Notes under the pieces: generated by a model | What the model saw: the letters and a program-made list of their open reading frames with translations, nothing else | Databases searched by the model: none | Told to the model about the DNA's origin: nothing | Program-made: the position numbers and the translations under genes | Source of the DNA: Schizochytrium sp. TIO01 | Taxonomy: Eukaryota > Sar > Bigyra > Thraustochytrida > Thraustochytriidae | Length of the DNA: 64,000 bases | Assembly (NCBI GenBank): GCA_004764695.1 | Contig: SMSO01000014.1 | Location: forward strand, 4,742,845-4,806,844 | Direction: 5' to 3' | Shown here: positions 43,554-53,203 of the stretch, one piece after another | How the letters are laid out: each line of letters opens with the position of its first letter | Numbering within the stretch: the first letter of the stretch is position 1

Positions 43554-44018
43554 ATGTCTGACGCCGCCCCCGCCACTGACGACAAGCCAAAGCCGGTAAG
43601 TTTTTAGAGATATGATCAAGTGGGCCAGCCACAATACCCTTGAGAAGATGCCATGGACGCAGTTGGCATGATGACGATGGTCTCGGAGAAACTAAAGGAG
43701 TGCCGCGAAACCACTTTGGGTTCCGCGTTCCACGATTATGATCGAGTCATGGGGCATGATTGAGACTGCAAAGGCCCTAGAGTATGAATGAGAAGACTAA
43801 TTGTGATAAGTTGCGCTTCGAACGATATTTACTTCTGTTGTTGGTTATTCATGTATATTAATTAGGTTCTCGGCAAGTCTGGCAAGAAGATCTGCTGCTC
43901 CTGCCCTGAGACTCGTAAGGTCCGCGACAACTGCGTTGTCATCAACGGCGAGAGTGAGTGCAAGGAGGCTATTGAGGCCCACAACGCCTGCCTCCGTGCT
44001 GAGGGCTTCAAGGTGTAA
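43554..44018 (+). CDS. COX17: COX17, mitochondrial copper chaperone for cytochrome c oxidase (two exons)
   Basis: 64-aa intermembrane-space protein that hands Cu(I) to SCO1 and COX11 for cytochrome c oxidase assembly. Exon 1 is 43554-43595 (14 codons, MSDAAPATDDKPKP); exon 2 is 43866-44018 (50 codons and TAA). The intron falls between codons. Exon 2 contains the copper-binding CCSC (the family's CCxC) and both CX9C motifs: C-PETRKVRDN-C and C-KEAIEAHNA-C, which form the disulphide-linked helical hairpin. The end LRAEGFKV is typical of COX17. The N-terminus is hydrophilic, as expected for import through the MIA40 relay rather than by a presequence. An AATAAA occurs a few bases past the stop. 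The gene is too small and split to stand out as an ORF. Confidence 0.95.
43596..43865 (+). other. Spliceosomal intron in COX17
   Basis: 270 bases, phase 0. Donor GTAAGT follows the CCG codon; the acceptor is TTAATTAG. It is the only intron in the window that homology on both sides supports. Confidence 0.92.
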
Positions 44019-44706
44019 GCAATAAAGAGAACAAGAATAGCATTCATTCATCTGGTCAGTTTTTCTCTGTTTTGTTTTTTATCTTCTACTCTTACTTCAA
44101 CCACTTTTTCGAATTACGGCTCGTTCTACACACAAAAAAGTCCATATTTCCCATTCCATGACTTTGCGGCCCCATGCAACCTTGGCAACTGGAAAGGCAA
44201 AATGTTTTGCTTTGCAGCAGAACTCTCGCCTCTTAATCGCCATTTGCTTCAAAGATGCACCCGGACGCTAGTCACTTTATCCCTTTGATGAGTGTTCGTG
44301 TACATCTCCTTTCTTCATTTACTTACTCTTCTGTTTCTAGACTGCGTTTTTCTTGGCATGCACCACGTAAACTTCTCGATCTAAACATGGATACGTTGAT
44401 CTCTTATAGAATGAATACGTTTGACGGCATCGAGTAACGTCAAAGTGAGCCCCTAAAACGTCAAAGTCCATCATTTCTTCAAAGTTGAATCTGCGAGAAG
44501 ACCGACTGATCAGCACTAGCATCTTACATCATACAAAGGCATTTTCTATTTTCACTTTTGAATTTTTGTTTATTCTAATAAATTTGTTGTTGAGGCAACT
44601 GCTAGTTTGAGTCAAGCATAATCTTATTTCATGCTACACAAATTGGTGCGGAAATAAACAGCTTGCGTTTTCCCACGTCGCTATCTCTCTATAATCAACA
44701 TCTAGT
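44019..44706. other. Spacer between convergent genes
   Basis: Joint 3' region of COX17 and the RDEL protein gene; T-rich, with no gene or repeat seen. Confidence 0.55.
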
Positions 44707-46611
44707 TTAAAGCTCGTCACGATCTAGGAAAATCTCTTCATCATTGTCATCTTCGTCGTCAAAGTCTTCATCCTCCTCTTCATCTTGATCTTCATCCTCG
44801 TCGTCTTGGGTATCCGCATCCCCATCATCATCATCATTTCCATCGCCCTCCTCGTCGCCATTATATGAGATTGAACTATCTTGGTCGTTTCTGTCACTGT
44901 CATCATCAAACTCAGAATCTTCCTCGTCTTCCTCTACCACTGCCGTGGCACCAAAAGCTTTTGCTTCTTCTTCCATTTGCTGACGGCGACGACGTTCCCA
45001 GTCCCGATCAGAAACGCTTGACTTGGACTTCTTCTGGCGCTTGTTGTACTTGGTTGACGAAGTGTAAGGTGTGGGAGAATATGTCCTCGACTTCTTGCTC
45101 ACAATCTTGGAGAGGGACGGACGGTGCTGGTAAGGCAAAAACGTTCCGGAGTTAGAGTCCTGCACGAATTGACGGACCTCTTGCAATAGTCTATCACTAT
45201 CCTTCAGCAGTCGCGGCGGGTGTACTACTAAATATGATCCCTTGGATTTCTTCGACGTGCTCTTCGATTTAGAAGAAGATCGCGAATCCCCGCGTTTGGC
45301 TCTCATGAGTGTTGCGTACTGGAGCTCGGCAAGGTCTGCAGCTGGGGGGTGTGGTGCTACGTCTGATGCACCAAAAACGGCGCGCTCCATCAGAAGGCCA
45401 CGAGCTGCAGCCCAGTCAAGCAGATATCCATCTTGACTTGATTCACTGTGGAAGAGAAACACAAGTTTGGATTGCTGCTTTTCTTCCAGATTCATACGTC
45501 TGGCAAGAGCTTGGCTTTGCACGGCACCCTTTCGAAATGCAAGCATTCGGTCCGAGGCGGTCTCCGCTTGGCCTATTTCTTTCATTCCCAAAGAAAGAGC
45601 AATGCCACTAGAAAATCTATCTGTGTCAGCCACCTTGTGTGGGCTTCGCAGCGCCTCTGCCTCTGCTTCCTTTGCTGCTTCCGCCTCTGCATCGCGGGGT
45701 GGGGCAAATTCCGGCGATCCACTGTATATGAATTCGCTTCTACGCACCAAAACAAGAGACTCGTCAGCCAGTTGCGAAGCACTAAAATCACCACCAAACG
45801 TAAGAGCAAACTCTTTGGTATCTAAAGTAAAAACCCGCATGAACCTGTGCTTCTTGGCAATTGCTGAGAGTAAAGCCACCTTGTTCGAGGCCAGGCGCTC
45901 CGAGCCACCTTCCTTGAGCATAATTGCACACGTTTGATACTTCAAGTCCAGGCATTCTTTAGCCAGAGCACTGTTACTCTTGAGCGGATAAAGCTTAACC
46001 TTCTCCGATCGATCGAGGCCTTTAGCAAGTTTCCCGGCGTCTAGTTGTACGAGATTCTTTTGATTTGGTTGATTTGAGTTTTGGCTCTGTTTCTTGGTAG
46101 ACCCTGTAGCCGAGCTTGTGTAGTATTTTGCTGGGAGCTGCTTCGCTGGACGCCCATGAGCTGTCCACATAAGAACTGGAATTCCGTTGCCTTCACGACG
46201 TAACTTTGCGAATTTCTGCAATGAGTTTCCACTGGCCCCAAATTTTTCGCCACACGGGGCACGAACAACTTGGACCTGGGATTTCTTTGCCTCAAGCTCT
46301 CGTCGCAGGGACTCTGCAAATGCCTGAGCTCGATTCTCAGCATCCTCGATTTTCTCTCTACAAATTGTCACGAATGGCTCGCCTCCGAACAGTATACGCC
46401 TCAACAGACCTCCATCGCGACCAGGAGATAGCTCGTGGACTTCACTTTCACTGTTCTTTGTATTTCTGGTGCTCCTAAGATTGTCAGATGAAGTCGACGA
46501 TGCGCAGGACACTTCGCGAAAAGACACAACCGCAAGTACTGCAAGCGTTGCTAAAGACACCAAAAGTCTGAAGGGTCGCGCAGAGCGTCTGAGGCGTCTT
46601 CGAGATGCCAT
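44707..46611 (-). CDS. Secretory-pathway protein with acidic tail and C-terminal RDEL ER-retrieval signal
   Basis: 634 aa from the ATG at 46611; the frame runs on to a GTG at 46737, but the chosen Met gives a textbook signal peptide: a basic start (MASRRRLRRSARPF), a hydrophobic core at residues 14-31 (FRLLVSLATLAVLAVVSF) and a plausible cleavage after VSCAS. The last four residues are RDEL, a KDEL-type signal, so the protein should reside in the ER lumen. Residues ~75-160 alternate strands and helices (EPFVTICREKIEDAENRAQ, then GIPVLMWTAHG) in a way that recalls a thioredoxin fold, but there is no CxxC. A Lys/Ser-rich stretch precedes about 65 residues of nearly pure Asp/Glu, which may bind calcium as in calreticulin. 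No family was recognised; a folding or calcium-buffering role is inferred. Confidence 0.75.
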   Translation of the reverse strand: MASRRRLRRSARPFRLLVSLATLAVLAVVSFREVSCASSTSSDNLRSTRNTKNSESEVHELSPGRDGGLLRRILFGGEPFVTICREKIEDAENRAQAFAESLRRELEAKKSQVQVVRAPCGEKFGASGNSLQKFAKLRREGNGIPVLMWTAHGRPAKQLPAKYYTSSATGSTKKQSQNSNQPNQKNLVQLDAGKLAKGLDRSEKVKLYPLKSNSALAKECLDLKYQTCAIMLKEGGSERLASNKVALLSAIAKKHRFMRVFTLDTKEFALTFGGDFSASQLADESLVLVRRSEFIYSGSPEFAPPRDAEAEAAKEAEAEALRSPHKVADTDRFSSGIALSLGMKEIGQAETASDRMLAFRKGAVQSQALARRMNLEEKQQSKLVFLFHSESSQDGYLLDWAAARGLLMERAVFGASDVAPHPPAADLAELQYATLMRAKRGDSRSSSKSKSTSKKSKGSYLVVHPPRLLKDSDRLLQEVRQFVQDSNSGTFLPYQHRPSLSKIVSKKSRTYSPTPYTSSTKYNKRQKKSKSSVSDRDWERRRRQQMEEEAKAFGATAVVEEDEEDSEFDDDSDRNDQDSSISYNGDEEGDGNDDDDGDADTQDDEDEDQDEEEDEDFDDEDDNDEEIFLDRDEL

Positions 46612-47678
46612 GATGCCTAAATTTTGTGCAAAGTTGCGAGTTTGCCGTAGAGGACAGGTTGTCAACAACGTTAAACGCCATGGCAACATTTTTTTTTCCT
46701 CCAAATTCAATCGCAGAAAGAGACATAATGTGCACACTAGAATAAGCCAATGCTCATAATAACACTCTCCCTCTCACTCATTCTGTGGAAGAAGTCGAGA
46801 ATGTTAGCGGGATCACGTCTGTGGCAGACAGAGGAAAACCATGGCTTTGGGTCGCTTAAGCATGACTTAAGTTCGCAAAATGCACACTTAATGATGATAC
46901 GAAGCATTCTATGGCAACCTTTATATTTTTATTTTTTTCTACTTCCTTCCGAGCAAAGCCTCGAGTACGAAGTAAAGCTTTCATTTGCACAGCGACGATT
47001 TCCTAACAACTCTTGTTGCACTTGTATGAACTCAAAACGTACATAGGATGATCGAAAAGGTAGCATCACCGTTCTCTACTTTAGAGTATGTTTCTTGGGA
47101 TGCTGGAAATAAAAACAAAAGTAACATCAGTAAGGGCGCGTTGCCAAAGATCAAAGTGGTGAACAAGAGAAAACAAGAGAAAACAAGAGACTCAAAGCAA
47201 AGAATAGGGGTGTCTCATATGCTAATTTTCAAGATATTTAGTATTGTCATGAAACTTCAAGAGTGATAATGCTTCACATCAATTTTTAGCGTCAAGATTC
47301 AGGTAAAGCAAGCACCATAGGACTTTAAATATAGAGAAAATGTTATATGCACAAGGTTCATTTCTTGCTAAGGATTGAAGTCAACTTAAAATCAAAAGCT
47401 CGACATGCGGTGGAGGATCTTATGAATTCCTCTTAGCAAAACGATAGATATCCACCTCTACTCAAATTGTCAGAGTCCGATTTATTTTAAAATATATTAG
47501 ATAGATTAATGATATACGTAAAGTCTCCATTTGGAATATCATCTTTGCAAGCCATGCGATAGAACACCCTTCGAAGTCATCATCACTCATCCTCACCTTG
47601 CTTAAGCAGGACTGTCTGATGCCAAGTTTACCATCACAGTAGCATCGTTCTGACATAATTTCTAACTATAAGCCCAGT
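46612..47678. other. Spacer upstream of the RDEL protein gene
   Basis: It contains the promoter side of the RDEL gene and the 3' flank of the cobalamin adenosyltransferase gene. A short repeat AAACAAGAGA occurs at about 47167-47190. No gene is supported. Confidence 0.5.
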
Positions 47679-48434
47679 CTATTCTTGCTTTTCCGCCTCA
47701 GGTGCAACATATTTCTGCCACTGGCGCTCCGTGTGGCCCTGTTTCATAGCCATGTATCGTGCGGTGACAAAGAGGTAGTCGCTGAGGCGGTTCAAAAATT
47801 TGCCGACCTCCGGGTCGACCTGGCCAGAGCGCACAAGAGGCACAACGCGACGTTCCGCGCGCCTGGCGAGGGTTCTTGCAACATGAAGGTGTGCCGAGCA
47901 GTGGCCTCCAGAAGGCAAAATGAAGTTCCGGAGCGGAGGCAACTCAGCGTCCATGGCATCGATGGCATTCTCGAGAGCTACGACATGGACATCCGCGAAG
48001 GAGGAGCGTTTAATCTTAGCCTGTGAAGACTTATCCTGAGGGGTGGCGACGCTGGCGCCAACATCAAACATGCGGGACATAATCTCACCCAGCTGGTCCG
48101 CGATCTTGGAGTTTTCGGCGTCAACAAACTCACAGGCGAGACCGATGAAGGCATTGCACTCATCAACAGCACCAAGGGCCTCAAAGACATCGTCATCTTT
48201 GTTGCGGCGCTCGCCGTTGAAGAGCTGCGAAGTGCCCTTGTCGCCGGTTTTGGTATAAACCTTCATGCCGCGAAGACCTTGGTAACAGGGGGCTTCGATG
48301 CGATCCTGACCGATGAAGAAGACCTTTGAGAGCGGCGCGGAAGAAGACACAAGGGGACCACCAACTACGCGGGGAGAGAGTCTGCGAGCGAGGAGTCCGC
48401 CACGAGCCAAAAAGTTTGCGGCAGCGAGAGACAT
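47679..48434 (-). CDS. MMAB: Cob(I)alamin adenosyltransferase, PduO/MMAB type, mitochondrial
   Basis: 251-aa enzyme that transfers the adenosyl group of ATP to cob(I)alamin, making adenosylcobalamin for methylmalonyl-CoA mutase. ATG at 48434. The first ~55 residues (SLAAANFLARGGLLARRLSP) look like a mitochondrial presequence. The catalytic part starts KVYTKTGDKGTSQLFNG (58-74), the ATP-binding signature, followed by RRNKDDDVFEALGAVDECNA. The C-terminal helices show LPSGGHCSAHLHVARTLARR and LNRLSDYLFVTARYMA, containing the conserved Arg and Asn/Asp residues of the active site at the trimer interface. Length and order are normal. It implies the organism uses vitamin B12 for propionate or odd-chain metabolism. 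Confidence 0.96.
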   Translation of the reverse strand: MSLAAANFLARGGLLARRLSPRVVGGPLVSSSAPLSKVFFIGQDRIEAPCYQGLRGMKVYTKTGDKGTSQLFNGERRNKDDDVFEALGAVDECNAFIGLACEFVDAENSKIADQLGEIMSRMFDVGASVATPQDKSSQAKIKRSSFADVHVVALENAIDAMDAELPPLRNFILPSGGHCSAHLHVARTLARRAERRVVPLVRSGQVDPEVGKFLNRLSDYLFVTARYMAMKQGHTERQWQKYVAPEAEKQE

Positions 48435-49063
48435 TAAGCTCGTTGGAGTTTTGCTTTAAAGCTGACTTTGCTTTGTTTTGCTTTTTGCTCTGGGTTTGAT
48501 GTTTTTATCCAATTCTTAGTTCGCAACTTTTACCATTAACAGCTTCTACTCACGAACTGAGCTCTCCTGATGGCCAAATAAGACCTTTCAAACCTACAAG
48601 CTTTCAGCTTCTCGTTGGTGTCGTTCTTTACAACACGTGACCGAGCGAGCTGAAGTTGGGCGGCTGACTGATGTAAAGACCGCTTACTCTTAAAAGCTTC
48701 CCTTGGATCGAAGTCCACAACGGCGACGTCACAAAGCCGGAGTGCGCAAGAAACTTAGCGATGATTGAGGTTTGTTTGCAGCTGCCGGAGAAGCTGGTAT
48801 GCCGTGCAGAATGCCATTCAGAACAAGATGTCGTATTCGCGATCTTATTCGTGATCGTAATTGTATAATCCCATCTGGGGCCGCGAAGATTGCAATAGTC
48901 GTACTCGTAGTAGTGGTTGGTAGGAAGCTACCTTTTCTTTAGAGCAATAGTAGTATCCTCTGTGAGCGGAATTGCAAAATTTCCGGGTATTCGTAAGTTC
49001 GCGCTTCATATTATTGTGGCTTTGCTCCTCTGCTCGCTCTGCAAATTAATCAATCAATTAGTT

Positions 49064-49112
<49 letters not shown>

Positions 49113-51499
49113 GCTAATTTGCCGGCCAACCCATCAGGTCCCTTTGCGACGAAGCAGGGCACTGCCTCCTCAAGATGGATGGATGGATGTCCGTGTGGCC
49201 TCTAGCTCCAATCGTTTTAGTTTGCCATTGGAGCAGATTTCGATTTTGGGACCCTTTTTGATTGACTATTATGATATGATTCCTCTTTTCTTTTTCTTTC
49301 TTTTAGTTTCGCTCTCATTTCCACTTAGAACTTCGCAATGAATGAATGAATTAAGTAAGTACTTTAATGCGCATTACTTTTTGGGCCTCGATTTCGTGGG
49401 ACTCCTCGACTGCCGAGGCCTGGAGCGCGAAGGAAGAGCCTGGCTACGACGACATGGAGACAGAAACTGACAGCAGCTTCACGGATCGGGTGGCGGAAGG
49501 AGCCGCTGTCCCGTACTTCGTTCTTGAAGACGAGATCCCGGGTCCAGTGGAATAAATGGTGGATTCAGGGAGAATCGGCGAACCTGTAAGAAGCAAATGC
49601 GAATGAAGATGAGGGACTCGCGTGAATTACAATGCAGCAGCCACGAATCGATTGATTGTGAAATGAAGAAGCATGCGACTCGAGGAATCGTGCACTCGAA
49701 GAGAGGAGAAGCTAAGAACTCTGCTTACGGAGGGAAGAGATCTAGCGAAAGCCCAAACTCCGTGCATTTCATTGCGTTATTTGGTGAAGATGCTCGTTCG
49801 TGAAGAGGGAGTGCGGGAAAGAAGTCTCCGAGCTATGGTGGCGCAGCCAAAGAGCACATGGAAGCGGCCCCTGTCACGAAAGGTACAAGGTTGCTCAATG
49901 CAAGGAAGGTTCAGCCATTCTAGCGAAATGCTGTGATGGCTTCATATCGAATAGATGCAAAAAAGGGCTGTATTGGAATAGAGCTACAGTTTATGGGAGT
50001 ATGCATGTAGGCTATAAATGAATGGGGCGATAGCTCACAAATAAAATAGAATAAAGTAAAATAAGAATGTGCAAAGATGACTTGGTGCTTCGGATATGAG
50101 CTTGCATTATAGCCAGCATATGTTTTTGCTTGGGTGAATGTCTTTTGGCAATTAGAAGCTGATATATCGAAAGAATCAACCCAGCAGGATTTCCAAGAAG
50201 TATTCCTCTTTCTATTTTCGTCTATCCCCTCCAAGGGTTTGGTGAAGCTAGCCTGCCGAGACTGCAATCAACTGAAGCCAAACCACGCAATAGAAAACCT
50301 GATTGACTTGCATGCACGTTAGGTTTTTAATCCCACTCCTCAACGCTTTTGCATGAGCCAGTCAACAAGCCCATTCGTAAATTGCAATATACGCGCTGCC
50401 ACTGGCACAGCGACATGGCCTTTGTCACCCGAGCTCCAGGAATCCCAAAGTGCAGAAAGGCTTCCCGCCACCAGAGACAAGTTTAACTTTACCCCGTTTC
50501 CATTGCTGCCTCTGGTATATAAAAACCTCCACAGCCTACCATCGTGAAGATGATTCTCTCCGCTTGGCGCTTCCCAGATGCTGCACTACCACACACGCAC
50601 AGCCCATTCCAATCTCAGATCCTGTCGAGATGAGGCACGTGAATCACTTGCATTTCCAACCTTCGGTACAGAAAACCGTAGCAGGATTACCCCCAAACCC
50701 TCACAGGAGCCAGCTTCTCCAAACAGCCAGCCGCAAAACGGCGCTGGTTTCCCGGCACGCTCTTGATTAAGGATGAGGTTTCGCGCTGCATCCAAATTAA
50801 TCTCGCCTTGAATTGAAGTTCGTGTAATGCAGCAGCTGTACTCTAGAGAACCAGCACTCTACACTCATTTGGCAGTCTCACGCTCTTGTTAATTCCCAAG
50901 CGATTGCTCGATAGCAGTAACAGCAGAGGTAGAAGCACCTAATTGGGCATACTGGTCTTCATTTGTTTGTTTATTCATGAAAGAGTGCGAAGGCGAAGGA
51001 AGCCGCCACATGAACCAAGAAGTCGTCGGAAACCATGTCGCAAAGACCTCCGAGGCATAGCCCTAGTGCTGCTCGCAAGATTGCAGAAATGGTCTCGATC
51101 ACCTCGAGGAGGTGGGGCAGAAAGAGATGAAGACCCAGAGAGACCAGTTGGGTTTAATTCGAGGATAATACGTGGCTCTTTGGAGGTAAAACCGAACGAT
51201 TTGGCCAAAAAGAGAAAAAAAGAAAGAGAAAAGAATAAGGGGTATAATATGAATAATAGTAATGAATAATGATTTTAATTGGAGGATTCAATGAATAATA
51301 TCAATAGTGGTTTCTTCAATCCTCAAAGCGGGCGCGACGCCACTTCGCGCTTGATTCGCTGCAGCCCGAGGGAGGCAACCTGGGGCGTAGTGGTACTTTG
51401 GCCAATTCCTTCTCCTGTGGAGGTTTTCTCGGAGGCTCGTATTTCGTGCGCTCCGAGTCCTTGGAGTAGGCGTCGATCAACAACACAAACCTCATAAAC
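48435..51499. other. 3-kb spacer with AATC microsatellite
   Basis: Upstream of MMAB and of the EF-hand gene. An AATC array lies at 49045-49112. ORFs such as 49367-49555 (62 aa, acidic) and 50353-50770 lack recognisable domains or a consistent frame. Short GAATG runs occur near 49337. Confidence 0.5.
49045..49112. repeat. AATC tetranucleotide microsatellite
   Basis: About fifteen AATC units, with AATTAGTT interruptions at the left end. Confidence 0.92.
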
Positions 51500-52390
51500 A
51501 TGGAGGGCGGCGTACACGAGGAGCAGCTGCCGCTTGTGCCCAAGGTGCCGAAGAGCGCAGGAAAGGATAAGTCCGGGAAGGACAAGGACAAGAAAAAGAA
51601 GAAGAAGAAGAACGGCCAGCTCAATCTCAACCCAGACGCTTCTCAGACCTCAAGTCAAGACGGTGTCAAGGAAAAGAGTTCTAAACAGAATCAGCGCAGC
51701 GACAAAAAGAAACGTGTGAATGTGGATATCGACCTTGAGAATGAGAAACAGCAGCAGAGGGAGCAACTTCAAAGGTTCAGGCCTCACGAGATGCTGATTG
51801 ACCACGTGCAACCTGTGTCAAGGTTCCTGTGCTGTCCCGTAAGAACTGCAGTGCAGTGGGCAGCTTACCTCTTCGCTTGCGTGTGCTGCCCGTTGACATT
51901 TTGCTGCGAAGTTGCGATCATTTCCTTTTTGCAGTGCTGCTGCGACCCTTCACTTGAGACTATGGAGACTATTTTGGGAAGGCCTCTGTGGGAACTGGTG
52001 CTTGCGAGGGCAGACAAGATGAATGCGAATGTGCACGAGGTATGCGTTTCCATTTTCAGCAGGCCAGACTTTGACGAGGCAGCAATGCGACTCTTTTACG
52101 AGGTTGATCGCGACCAAAGCGGGCACGTTGATGCCGACGAGCTTGACCAGCTTATCGAGCGGATTCCAGCGAATGTTGCACTCACAAAACGTGATGTCGC
52201 GGACATATCGTCTATATATAAGGATTATACTGGAGCCAAAACTAAACTTACGCCACGAGACTGGCCCATCTTTATCAGAGCTGTGCTAGCACTCATCGTT
52301 GCAAATGGAGTTTTGATCCACCGCATGGACAAGTCTGAAATCATCATCATTGGCTTTGCAGGAGACGACGACGAACTTCTGTTGGCCTAG
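51500..52390 (+). CDS. EF-hand protein with polybasic N-terminus and Cys-rich hydrophobic segment
   Basis: 296 aa, clean ATG. Residues ~20-95 are highly charged and Lys-rich, with a run of seven lysines. Residues ~110-150 are hydrophobic and very Cys-rich (FLCCPVRTAVQWAAYLFA, then CCPLTFCCEVAIISFLQCCC), suggesting a membrane hairpin or palmitoylated anchor. A helical region follows, then one canonical EF-hand loop at 203-214 (DRDQSGHVDADE) with acidic residues at positions 1, 3, 9 and 12, and a degenerate partner about 35 residues later. The end is hydrophobic, then acidic. It should therefore be a membrane-bound calcium sensor, but I recognise no named family and the partner is unknown. Its stop is followed by about 800 bases of spacer before the next gene on the same strand. 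Confidence 0.75.
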   Translation: MEGGVHEEQLPLVPKVPKSAGKDKSGKDKDKKKKKKKNGQLNLNPDASQTSSQDGVKEKSSKQNQRSDKKKRVNVDIDLENEKQQQREQLQRFRPHEMLIDHVQPVSRFLCCPVRTAVQWAAYLFACVCCPLTFCCEVAIISFLQCCCDPSLETMETILGRPLWELVLARADKMNANVHEVCVSIFSRPDFDEAAMRLFYEVDRDQSGHVDADELDQLIERIPANVALTKRDVADISSIYKDYTGAKTKLTPRDWPIFIRAVLALIVANGVLIHRMDKSEIIIIGFAGDDDELLLA

Positions 52391-53203
52391 AGTATTGCAA
52401 GTCACTCGTTAACCCGCACAACCTTGCACCAGGCGACTGCAGCCTTTTTCTTTACTGAGCCACACACACATTTAAACAGTTTGCTCGCTGCTATCATATC
52501 ATCTCTCTTTCGTTCCAACTTCTCTCTGTGACCAATGTTTATCCGGGTGCAAATGCCACCCCGATCTTCGAACCGGGTGATGCCGCCAAACCATCAATGT
52601 AGAATTTCGTTGGCGCTCTTGCTTGCATTGTCTCAACGCAACAGCACCGCTCGCGAAACCAAACCATCGAATTACAATTGACCGTACTTACCACACTTAC
52701 AAATATAAGAAAAAATAAAAAAGAGAAAAGGACTCATGCTCTAAGCATGTTGCTGTATCTCCTGCATAAACACGATCTTGCACCCCCACCCTCCTCCACT
52801 TCTTCATAATTTTCAGTTCTAGACTGCCTTGTTAGGATGAGATTTATTTGTTAGTCTCCATAGTAGGTGCTGGAGTTCTTCTGCCGCCAGAGTTTTTGGT
52901 TTTTTTTTAGCAAAGATAATGATAAGGATCAACGTAAATCATAGCGCATGTTTTGTAAACCCTTCAGTTAAAACCTTATTTTGCACTCTAGTCTAGAAAC
53001 AAACGGCTAACTATATTCACATTTTACTAGGATTGCTTGAATAATCTAGCCTGATCTACATGCTTCTATAGATAATGTCCCACGCATGTGAAATGTGAAA
53101 ATTTGACTTGTGTTGTATAGTAAAGTGTAGCAATTGCTATTAGTACTTTCTTTGAATCAATTCCTATTTATCGTGGAGTTCATGCTGACCCAGAGAGAGA
53201 GCC
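52391..53203. other. Spacer between two plus-strand genes
   Basis: Contains the 3' flank of the EF-hand gene and the promoter of the ADP-ribosylglycohydrolase gene. No ORF or repeat of note. Confidence 0.55.
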
